This document shows, one piece after another, positions 7,048-13,407 of a DNA stretch of 13,407 nt; the first letter of the stretch is position 1; every line of letters begins with the position of its first letter. A model generated the notes under the pieces. That model was not told where the DNA came from. It saw nothing but the letters and a program-made list of their open reading frames with translations, and did no database searches. Origin of the DNA: DATHSN01 sp035464115 (GTDB lineage: Bacteria > Actinomycetota > Acidimicrobiia > Acidimicrobiales > SKKL01); assembly GCA_035464115.1 (NCBI GenBank), contig DATHSN010000321.1:1-13407 (forward strand), read 5' to 3'. A program made the translations under genes and the position numbers.

Positions 7048-8282
7048 CCATCGACCCCGCCGCCTCGTCGGGCCCGAGGCGGATCGGACGGGTGCTGGCG
7101 CGCCGCCCCGCGGGCGCCACCGGCCTGCTGACGCTGGCGTTCGTGTCGTTCATCGGGCTCGGCCTGCCCGAGGCCACCCTCGGCGTGGCCTGGCCGGCCA
7201 TGCGCGCCGACCTCGACCTCCCCGTCGAGGCGCTGGGCCTGTTGCTGTGGGCCTACACGGGGGGCTACCTCGTGGCGGGGGCCACCGCCGGTCGGATCGG
7301 CCGCCGCGGCGGGGTCGGCACCGTGCTGTGGGTCGCGGCGGCGTCCTCCACGCTCGCCATGTTCGGCTACGTGGGGGCCCCGTCGGTGGCGCTGCTGCTC
7401 CCGGCGGTGGCCGCCAACGGCTTCGGCGCGGGGCTGATCGACACCGGCCTCAACGCCCACCTGGCGCTGCACCACGGCCCCCGGGCCATGAACCTGCTCC
7501 ACGCCAGCTTCAGCATCGGCACCACCCTCGGCCCGCTGGCCGCCGCCGGGGCGCTCGGCGCAGGTGTCAGCTGGCGCTGGCCCTACCTCGCCTACGCGGT
7601 GCTGCAGGCCGGGTTGCTCGCCGCCTTCTGGCGCACCCGCCGCTCGTGGTCGGGCACACCCATCGACCACGGCGGTGCCGACGCGCCGCCGATCCGCCGT
7701 CGCGTGGCGCTGGTGATGTCGCTCTCGCTCTTCTTCGCCAGCACCGGGGTCGAGGCCGCCATCGGGGCGTGGTCGGCCACGCTCCTCGTCGACGGGCGGG
7801 GCGTGTCACCGGGCACCGCCGGGTTGTTCGTGACCACCTACTGGGCGGGCATGACCGTGGGGCGGGTGCTGCTCGGCATCGCCGGTGGGCGGATCGACCC
7901 GCGGCGCACGCTCGGGGGCAGCGTCGTCGGCGTGGTGGCCGGCACCGTCGTGCTGTGGCTCGACCCGGCCGGGCTCGGCGTGCTCGGCCTCCCCGTCGCC
8001 GGGCTGTCCATCGCCGGGCTGTTCCCCGCCATGGTCCTGCTCACCCCCCGCCGGCTCGGCGCCGACCGCATCGAGGCGGTGATGGGGTGGCAGATCGCCG
8101 TCGCCGCCCTCGGCGGGGCCACGGTGTCGGCCGCCATCGGCGTGATCGCCGGACCCGACGTCACCCGGCTGGCCCCCGGGTTGGCCGCGGCGGCGATCCT
8201 CGTCGCGGTGCTGGTCGTGGTCGCCGAGCGGGTGGCCCCGGTGGGCCCGCCCGCCGCGGTCAGCCGGGCTCGATCAGGGTGA
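7044..8282 (+). CDS. MFS transporter
   Basis: The 412-aa product has about twelve hydrophobic segments in two six-helix halves, separated by a hydrophilic loop near residues 197-220. The loop AGRIGRRGG (82-90) resembles MFS motif A, and GGRIDPRR (281-288) is its counterpart in the second half. GAGLIDTGLNAHLAL (128-142) recalls sugar or drug permeases of the FucP/YbjJ-like type, but I cannot name a substrate. GTG 7044 overlaps the stop of the upstream transporter by 4 bp and lacks a good Shine-Dalgarno of its own, so re-initiation or coupling is likely. Its last 23 bp overlap the 3' end of the convergent arsC-like gene. Confidence 0.92.
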   Translation: MTIDPAASSGPRRIGRVLARRPAGATGLLTLAFVSFIGLGLPEATLGVAWPAMRADLDLPVEALGLLLWAYTGGYLVAGATAGRIGRRGGVGTVLWVAAASSTLAMFGYVGAPSVALLLPAVAANGFGAGLIDTGLNAHLALHHGPRAMNLLHASFSIGTTLGPLAAAGALGAGVSWRWPYLAYAVLQAGLLAAFWRTRRSWSGTPIDHGGADAPPIRRRVALVMSLSLFFASTGVEAAIGAWSATLLVDGRGVSPGTAGLFVTTYWAGMTVGRVLLGIAGGRIDPRRTLGGSVVGVVAGTVVLWLDPAGLGVLGLPVAGLSIAGLFPAMVLLTPRRLGADRIEAVMGWQIAVAALGGATVSAAIGVIAGPDVTRLAPGLAAAAILVAVLVVVAERVAPVGPPAAVSRARSG

Positions 8283-8619
8283 CGACCTTCTCGGGTGGGC
8301 GCCCGAGCACGGCGCGGCCGCCGCTGATCGCCACCGGGCGCTCCATCAGGCGGGGCTGAGCGGCCAACAGGTCGGCCACCTCGTTCAGGGTGGTGGTGGC
8401 GGCCCGGTCGAGCCCGAGCTCGCGGAACAGGTCGTCGTGGCGCACCAGCGCCGCCGGCTCGACGTCGAGCGACGTGATGAGCTCGACGAGCTCCTCGCGG
8501 GTGAGGGGCTCGTCGAGGTAGCGCCGGATCTCGGGCTCGACGCCGTGCTCACGCAACAGCGCGAGCGCGGCGCGCGACTTCGAGCACCGGGGGTTGTGGA
8601 GCAGGGTCACCTCGGCCAT
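8260..8619 (-). CDS. arsC: ArsC-family (glutaredoxin-type) arsenate reductase
   Basis: The 119-aa product belongs to the ArsC/Spx family with a thioredoxin-like fold. Starting at ATG 8619, HNPRCSKSR puts the cysteine at position 12. The arginines at 60 (VRHDD), 94 (MERPVAI) and 107 (LGRPPE) fall at the same numbers as the catalytic Cys12, Arg60, Arg94 and Arg107 of the E. coli plasmid ArsC. That supports true arsenate reductase chemistry using glutathione/glutaredoxin or a comparable thiol system rather than an Spx-type regulator. No other ars gene is nearby, so its role in arsenic resistance is inferred from the family. ATG 8628 is rejected as start because it lies in a TACCAT box placed 7 nt before 8619. 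The 3' end overlaps the MFS gene by 23 bp. Confidence 0.92.
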   Translation of the reverse strand: MAEVTLLHNPRCSKSRAALALLREHGVEPEIRRYLDEPLTREELVELITSLDVEPAALVRHDDLFRELGLDRAATTTLNEVADLLAAQPRLMERPVAISGGRAVLGRPPEKVVTLIEPG

Positions 8620-8626
8620 GCGGGGC

Positions 8627-8632
8627 ATGGTA
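8627..8632 (-). promoter_or_regulatory. Putative -10 box, leaderless arsC-like gene
   Basis: The minus strand reads TACCAT (TANNNT) and ends 7 nt before ATG 8619. The same bases supply the alternative ATG at 8628, so if this is the promoter the longer start cannot be used. No Shine-Dalgarno is present for either start. Confidence 0.45.
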
Positions 8633-8640
8633 CGGCCACC

Positions 8641-8684
8641 CGCAGGGCAAATGTGAGGTGTCGGAGAGGTGAACGCAGGGTAAA
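8641..8684. repeat. Direct repeat CGCAGGGYAAA, 33 bp apart
   Basis: The 11-bp motif occurs at 8641-8651 and 8674-8684 with one difference (C/T). The spacing is 33 bp, about three helical turns, placing both copies on the same DNA face. They lie in the divergent gap between arsC and the UTRA regulator, the second copy running into the putative -10 box. An inverted pair GAGGTGT (8655-8661) / ACACCTC (8688-8694) overlaps the same region. These could be regulator sites; no factor can be named. Confidence 0.6.
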
Positions 8685-8686
8685 CT
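8681..8686 (+). promoter_or_regulatory. Putative -10 box of the UTRA regulator gene
   Basis: TAAACT matches TANNNT in an unusually A/T-rich spot for this window. It lies 46 nt before ATG 8733 and 8 bp before the palindrome at 8695-8708, so the expected transcription start falls at or beside that palindrome. No good -35 is seen. Confidence 0.4.
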
Positions 8687-8694
8687 CACACCTC

Positions 8695-8708
8695 CTTGTC
8701 ATGACAAG
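8695..8708. promoter_or_regulatory. Palindromic operator candidate, UTRA regulator
   Basis: CTTGTCATGACAAG is a perfect 14-bp palindrome located 24 bp upstream of ATG 8733 and just downstream of the putative -10. GntR/HutC-type regulators bind palindromes with a GTC/GAC-like core (for example the DasR and PhnF operators), and the core here, GTCATGAC, is of that kind. Binding by the adjacent regulator as an autorepression site is therefore the likely role, inferred from position and symmetry. Confidence 0.6.
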
Positions 8709-8732
8709 CACCGCCCGGGAGGAGGGACCCCC

Positions 8733-9446
8733 ATGACCGTCACCGCCAACGCCGTCGGCATCGACGACGCGCTCGCCGTGCTCGTGGGGTTCCTCGCGCC
8801 GGGCGAGCCGGTCCCCGACCTCGACGAGCTCACCCACCGGCTCGGGGCCCGTCGGGCCGAGGTCCTCGAGGGGCTCGAGCGCCTCGCGGCCCGCCGCGCC
8901 GTCGAGTGGCTCCCCGGCGCGAGCCACCTGGTCGCCGCCCGGGTCGTCCACCGCGTCGACCCGGGCCGCCCGGCGAGCCTCACCGAGTCGCTGCGCTGCT
9001 CGGGGCGCACCGGTCGGCGGCGCACGATCCACCACGAGCTGCTCGCGGCCTCGGTCGCCGACGCCTCCGACGACCTGGCCGAGGCCCTCCACGCCGACCG
9101 CGTCGTCACCCTCACCCGCCGCACCTCGATCGACGAGCGGCCGGTGGCCTGGGGCCGGGTCTCGCTCCCCGCCGACGACGTGCCCGGCCTCGCCGACGCG
9201 ACCGGGTGCGGGTCGCTGCACCGCACCCTCGCCGAGCGCTACGGCATCACCGTCGTGCACGCCGCCACCGAGGTCGACCTCGAGATCCCCCCGGTGGCCG
9301 TGGGCCGGGCCCTCGGCCTCACGGGACGCCCGCCGGCGTGGTGGCTGCGCGGCACCCTCGTGCGCGCCGACGACGGTCGGCCGGTGGCGCACAGCGAGAG
9401 CTGGCTCCGCCTCGACACGTTCCGGGTGCCGTTGCCCCCTCGCTGA
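8733..9446 (+). CDS. GntR/HutC-type transcriptional regulator, UTRA domain
   Basis: The 237-aa product has a short winged-helix-like N-terminus (about 10-65; PDLDELTHRLGARRAEVLEGLERLA) followed by a UTRA effector domain (about 80-235). The UTRA part includes SLTESLRCSGR (82-92), RPVAWGRVSLP (136-146) and the closing PVAHSESWLRLDTFRV. UTRA domains bind small ligands such as sugars, amino acids or phosphonate-related compounds; the ligand cannot be read here. The HTH is divergent from the usual GntR LPSERELA...VSRxTVR pattern but keeps its spacing. ATG 8733 has a strong GGAGGAGGG site upstream. No adjacent co-directional gene follows, only a terminator, so its targets besides itself may lie elsewhere. 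Confidence 0.82.
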   Translation: MTVTANAVGIDDALAVLVGFLAPGEPVPDLDELTHRLGARRAEVLEGLERLAARRAVEWLPGASHLVAARVVHRVDPGRPASLTESLRCSGRTGRRRTIHHELLAASVADASDDLAEALHADRVVTLTRRTSIDERPVAWGRVSLPADDVPGLADATGCGSLHRTLAERYGITVVHAATEVDLEIPPVAVGRALGLTGRPPAWWLRGTLVRADDGRPVAHSESWLRLDTFRVPLPPR

Positions 9447-9452
9447 GACGCG

Positions 9453-9483
9453 CCGAGGGGGCGCCCAGTGGGCGCCCCCTCGG
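9453..9483. terminator. Perfect 14-bp hairpin, bidirectional terminator
   Basis: Arms 9453-9466 (CCGAGGGGGCGCCC) and 9470-9483 are exact reverse complements with a 3-nt AGT loop. The hairpin lies 7 bp after the regulator stop and 45 bp beyond the groEL stop on the other strand, so it can serve both convergent genes. There is no T-tract on either side, as is common for actinobacterial intrinsic terminators. Confidence 0.85.
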
Positions 9484-9489
9484 GAACTC

Positions 9490-9527
9490 CGGGTCGGACG
9501 AGACGTCCTCTGACTCCTCGGGTCGGA

Positions 9528-9539
<12 letters not shown>
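9490..9539. repeat. Imperfect 21-bp direct duplication of the groEL 3' end
   Basis: Positions 9519-9539 contain the last codons and stop of groEL plus 9 bp beyond. Positions 9490-9510 repeat this 21-bp stretch with two mismatches. The copies start 29 bp apart. In the downstream copy the stop codon TAG is changed to TCG. This looks like a local tandem duplication of the gene end. Confidence 0.8.
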
Positions 9540-11156
<1,617 letters not shown>

Positions 11157-11178
11157 GTGTCGTCCTCCGTTGCACGAC

Positions 11179-11195
11179 GCCGTCTTGTGGACGGC
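11179..11195 (-). other. Small stem-loop in the groEL leader
   Basis: GCCGTC (11179-11184) and GACGGC (11190-11195) form a 6-bp stem with a 5-nt loop. It sits in the expected 5' untranslated region between CIRCE and the ribosome-binding site. It could stabilise the mRNA or affect translation; a role is not shown by sequence alone. Confidence 0.4.
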
Positions 11196-11205
11196 AGGGG
11201 GCGGA

Positions 11206-11232
11206 TTAGCACTCTCCGCTTGCGACTGCTAA
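11206..11232. promoter_or_regulatory. CIRCE element (HrcA operator) of groEL
   Basis: TTAGCACTC, a 9-bp spacer and GACTGCTAA match the CIRCE consensus (TTAGCACTC-N9-GAGTGCTAA) with one mismatch in the second arm. Adding the flanks, the symmetry extends to 12-bp arms (11203-11214 and 11224-11235) with that single mismatch. It lies 50-76 bp upstream of the groEL start. By established knowledge HrcA represses groE genes through this site under non-stress conditions. Confidence 0.96.
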
Positions 11233-11260
11233 TCCAACCACGGTCGGGCCCCGGCTGCAA
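11232..11260 (-). promoter_or_regulatory. Putative groEL promoter overlapping CIRCE
   Basis: On the minus strand TTGCAG (plus 11255-11260) is followed after 17 bp by TTGGAT (11232-11237), a plausible sigma-A-type -35/-10 pair whose -10 touches the CIRCE arm. Transcription would begin inside CIRCE, giving a leader of roughly 65-70 nt. The -10 match is weak, so this is tentative. Confidence 0.4.
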
Positions 11261-11303
11261 CACGCGGCCGCCGACGAGGGCGACGACGAGCGGGGGTCGA
11301 GGG

Positions 11304-11579
11304 TCAGCCCCCGGCGACCGCCGGGATGATCGACACGGTCTCGCCGTCGGGCACGGGGGTGTCGAGCCCCTCCATGAACCGCACGTCGTCGTCGGCCACG
11401 AACACGTTGACGAAGCGGCGCAGCTTGCCCTCGTCGTCGAGGAGGCGCTCGGCGAAGCCGGGGTGGGTCGACTCGAGCGCGGCGACCACCTCGCGCACGG
11501 TGCCGGCCTCGACGGCGACCTCCGACGCGCCGGCGGTGAGGGTGCGCAGCGTGGTGGGAACGCGGACGGTGACGCTCAT
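11304..11579 (-). CDS. cysO: CysO/MoaD-type sulfur carrier protein
   Basis: The 91-aa ubiquitin-fold protein ends in AVAGG (GG at 90-91), where sulfur is carried as a C-terminal thiocarboxylate. VPTTLRTLTAG (7-17), KLRRFVNVFV (52-61), DDVRF (64-68), PDGETVSIIPAVAGG (77-91) are much closer to mycobacterial CysO than to the MoaD of molybdopterin synthase. CysO donates sulfide to the cysteine synthase CysM and is then trimmed by the JAMM protease Mec. Here neither cysM nor mec is adjacent. The gene follows the threonine synthase-like gene after 33 bp on the same strand, with AGAGG before ATG 11579, so they form an operon. It could instead serve homocysteine or another sulfur product. Confidence 0.88.
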   Translation of the reverse strand: MSVTVRVPTTLRTLTAGASEVAVEAGTVREVVAALESTHPGFAERLLDDEGKLRRFVNVFVADDDVRFMEGLDTPVPDGETVSIIPAVAGG

Positions 11580-11612
11580 GGGGAGACCTCTGGGTGGGGC
11601 GGCGGCCGGCGG

Positions 11613-12857
11613 TCAGACCCCGTCGACGCACCCGGCCACAGCGGCGCGGAGGTCGTCGACGGACGGCGTGATCGTACCGAGGACCCTGCCGGGCGCCACC
11701 TCGACGGACGGGACCGCGGCGGCCGGTCCGGCGGCGCCCCCGGTGAGCACCACCACGACGCGCTCGCCGGGGTCGACGGCACCGCTGGCGCGCAGCGAGG
11801 CCAGCGCCGCCACCGCCACCCCACCCGCGGGCTCGACGGCGATGCCCTCGTGCTCGGCGACGAGCGCCGCCGCGCCCGCGATCTGGTCCTCGTCGGCCAC
11901 ACCGACGGCGCCTCCGGTGGCCCGCACGGCGACGAGCACGTCGGGTCCGTCGGGCGGATCGCCCATCGCGAGCGAGGCGGCGACGGTGGCGGGGCGCACC
12001 GGCGCCACGTCGAGCGACCCGGCGGCCCACGCCGCGGCGAGCGGGGCGCACCCGGCGGGCTGCGCCGGCGTCAGGCGCGGGCGCGGACCGGGTGCCCACC
12101 CCGCGTCGACCGTCGCCGACGCGGCGCGGTGCACCGCGAGCGCGAGGGCGCCCGACGCGACGGGGACGACGACCCGGTCGGGCCACCGCCACCCCAGCGC
12201 GGCCACCAGGTCGAGCCCGGCGGTGACGGCGCCGAGCTCGTACCAGGGCCGGAGGCCGACGTTGACCCAACCCCAGTCGATGAGCTCCATCGCCGCCTCG
12301 GCGCCGAGGCGGTTGGCGCCGTCGTAGCCGCCGCGGACCGGCACCACCACCGCGCCGAGCCCGGCCAGGTGGGCGGCGACCCCCGGGTCGATGTGGTCGG
12401 GGACGAGCACCACCGCGGCGAGGTCGCGCCGGGCCGCGCCGACGGCGAGCGCCCGGGCCAGGGTCCCCGTCGACGTCGCCGCCGCCACCCGGCGACCGAC
12501 CCGGGTGGCCCGCCCGAGGGCGGTGTCGACGACGCGGTCCTTGAACGACCCGGTGGGCGAGGCGGTCTCGTCGTGGAGCCACAGGTCGTCGAGGCCGAGG
12601 GCGGCACCGAGCGCGGGCGCCGGGCGGATCGGCACCCCGCCCGACGTGGCGGCGTCGAGGTCGACGCCGGGCAGCAGTGGCGCCCACCGCCGGATCGTGG
12701 CCGGGTGGGTCGGGGGCGGCGGCGCGGCCGGCCAGGTGGCGGGATCGAGGACGACCTCGACCCCGGCGAAGCACCACTCGCACCACTGCGGCCCGTCGAC
12801 CGGCGCCGACCGCCCGCACGCCCGACACCGCAGCGCGGGTCCCCCGACGTCGGTCAC
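11613..12857 (-). CDS. thrC: Threonine synthase-family PLP enzyme
   Basis: The 414-aa product matches the long actinobacterial/Thermus-type threonine synthase, which converts O-phosphohomoserine to threonine with PLP. Four cysteines (C11, C14, C26, C29; CRAC and CEWC) form a zinc-ribbon-like N-terminus. The PLP lysine is K106 in TGSFKDR. Other family blocks are WVNVGLRPWYELG (197-209), LGWRWPDRVVVPVASGAL (221-238), PAQPAGCAP (264-272), SLAMGDPPDG (295-304) and EPAGGVAVAAL (342-352). Two changes stand out: the usual STGN loop reads STGT (129-132), and the C-terminal TGxGLK-type motif reads LTGGAAGP. It is followed by a sulfur-carrier gene, so a related reaction is possible. GTG 12857 is chosen because a TACGAT box ends 6 nt upstream. 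Confidence 0.85.
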   Translation of the reverse strand: MTDVGGPALRCRACGRSAPVDGPQWCEWCFAGVEVVLDPATWPAAPPPPTHPATIRRWAPLLPGVDLDAATSGGVPIRPAPALGAALGLDDLWLHDETASPTGSFKDRVVDTALGRATRVGRRVAAATSTGTLARALAVGAARRDLAAVVLVPDHIDPGVAAHLAGLGAVVVPVRGGYDGANRLGAEAAMELIDWGWVNVGLRPWYELGAVTAGLDLVAALGWRWPDRVVVPVASGALALAVHRAASATVDAGWAPGPRPRLTPAQPAGCAPLAAAWAAGSLDVAPVRPATVAASLAMGDPPDGPDVLVAVRATGGAVGVADEDQIAGAAALVAEHEGIAVEPAGGVAVAALASLRASGAVDPGERVVVVLTGGAAGPAAAVPSVEVAPGRVLGTITPSVDDLRAAVAGCVDGV

Positions 12858-12863
12858 GGCGAC

Positions 12864-12869
12864 ATCGTA
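12864..12869 (-). promoter_or_regulatory. Putative -10 box, leaderless thrC-cysO operon
   Basis: The minus strand reads TACGAT, a good TANNNT match, ending 6 nt before GTG 12857. No Shine-Dalgarno precedes the start and the -35 region is not recognisable. It lies in the 68-bp divergent gap with the gpgS-like gene. Confidence 0.5.
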
Positions 12870-12910
12870 CGGGCGGCCCTCGCTCCGCCTTGCCTCCGCC
12901 ATCGCGGGTC

Positions 12911-12943
12911 GATGACCATGTCCGGGTGCCGACACCGGTCATC
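12911..12943. repeat. Inverted repeat spanning the gpgS-like start codon
   Basis: GATGACC (12911-12917) and GGTCATC (12937-12943) are exact reverse complements around a 19-nt interior that contains the GTG start at 12926 and the weaker inner pairing GGTG/CACC. The structure could hide the start in mRNA or act as an operator; it may also be chance in G+C-rich DNA. Confidence 0.45.
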
Positions 12944-13407
12944 CGGACCTTCCACCACGACGAGTTCGCTCCCGAGGACCTGGCTGCGGCCAAGGGCGAC
13001 CAGCGGGTGTCGGTGTGCATCCCCGCTCGCGACGAGGAGGCCACGGTCGGGTTGATCGTGGCCCGGATCCGCAAGGACCTGGTCGACTCGGTGCCGCTCG
13101 TCGACGAGGTGCTGGTCATCGACGACCACTCCCGCGACCGCACCGCCGAGGTGGCCGCGGCGGCGGGCGCCCGGGTGGTGTCGGCCGCCGAGGTGCTGCC
13201 CGGCGTGGCCGACGGGCCCGGCAAGGGCGAGGCGCTGTGGAAGTCGCTGTGGGCCGCCGAGGGCGACCTCGTCGCCTGGTGCGACGCCGACATCCGGGGC
13301 TTCGACGCCCGGTTCGTGGTCGGCGTCCTCGGACCGCTGCTGACCCGGGCCGACGTCGGCTTCGTGAAGGGCGTCTACGACCGGCCGGGCGACGGCGAGC
13401 CCTCCGG
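12926..13407 (+). CDS. gpgS: Glucosyl-3-phosphoglycerate synthase homologue, partial
   Basis: The frame is open from GTG 12926 to the right window edge (160 codons), so the C-terminal half is missing. It is a GT-A-fold glycosyltransferase with RVSVCIPARDEEATVG (27-42), VIDDHSRDRTAEVA (64-77), GPGKGEALWKSL (97-108), a metal-binding DAD (120-122) and FVKGVYDRP (146-154). This set, in particular PGKGEALW and VKGxY, is typical of the GT81 enzyme GpgS. GpgS joins glucose from a nucleotide sugar to 3-phosphoglycerate, the first step to glucosylglycerate and to actinobacterial methylglucose lipopolysaccharides. The ATGs at 12912 and 12918 are out of frame. No Shine-Dalgarno is obvious. The missing half means a related GT2 enzyme cannot be excluded. 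Confidence 0.82.
   Translation, partial: MPTPVIRTFHHDEFAPEDLAAAKGDQRVSVCIPARDEEATVGLIVARIRKDLVDSVPLVDEVLVIDDHSRDRTAEVAAAAGARVVSAAEVLPGVADGPGKGEALWKSLWAAEGDLVAWCDADIRGFDARFVVGVLGPLLTRADVGFVKGVYDRPGDGEPS

Noticed and set aside
8620..8628. ATG at 8628 as the arsC start
   Set aside because: It lies within a TACCAT -10-like box, and the start at 8619 places Cys12, Arg60, Arg94 and Arg107 at the canonical ArsC numbers.
11304..11579. MoaD subunit of molybdopterin synthase, serving the Mo enzyme in this window
   Set aside because: The sequence is much closer to CysO, no moaE or other moa gene is present, and it is about 7 kb away from fdhD next to thrC.

Overview
This window is very G+C-rich DNA with strong G/C bias at third codon positions, many GTG starts and tightly packed genes. 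It looks like a chromosomal segment of a high-GC actinobacterium. A groEL controlled by CIRCE, a CysO-type sulfur carrier, an actinobacterial-type threonine synthase, a GpgS-like glycosyltransferase and apparently leaderless GTG genes all fit. The class Acidimicrobiia is my guess from overall feel, not something the sequence proves. I see no integrase, transposase, phage gene, CRISPR array, tRNA or rRNA, so this looks like resident core and semi-core genome.

Layout. 1-1109 (minus) is a secreted lipoprotein with Asp-box (BNR) motifs, cut by the left window edge. 1132-1216 is a short-period GATCA repeat array that touches both the promoter of that gene and the stop codon of its neighbour. 1210-4265 (minus) is an fdhD to molybdopterin-oxidoreductase operon with a 4-bp GTGA overlap. 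4375-4842 (plus) is a TrmO/TsaA-family tRNA methyltransferase, facing a nitrobindin-like gene at 4888-5367 (minus). 5479-8282 (plus) is a two-transporter operon, an AspT/YidE-type antiporter homologue followed by an MFS permease, again joined by GTGA. 8260-8619 (minus) is an ArsC-family reductase whose 3' end overlaps the MFS gene. 8733-9446 (plus) is a GntR/UTRA-type regulator with a 14-bp palindrome just upstream. A perfect 14-bp hairpin at 9453-9483 separates it from groEL (9528-11156, minus), which has a CIRCE operator. 11304-12857 (minus) holds a threonine synthase-family gene followed by a CysO/MoaD-type sulfur carrier. 12926 to the right edge (plus) is the start of a glucosyl-3-phosphoglycerate synthase homologue.

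How the genes work together. FdhD sulfurates the molybdenum cofactor that the downstream oxidoreductase needs, so that pair is one functional unit. The threonine synthase-like gene and the sulfur carrier form a second unit whose joint chemistry is not obvious. A thiocarboxylate-dependent sulfur transfer on a phosphohomoserine-type substrate is the most interesting hypothesis here. The two transporters are probably co-translated, substrate unknown.

Regulation visible in the sequence. There is a CIRCE operator with one mismatch at groEL and a probable autoregulatory operator at the UTRA regulator. Five minus-strand transcription units (lipoprotein, fdhD, nitrobindin-like, arsC, thrC-like) each carry a TANNNT box ending 6-7 nt before the chosen start codon and have no Shine-Dalgarno sequence, the arrangement of leaderless transcripts. 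All intergenic gaps are under 300 bp.
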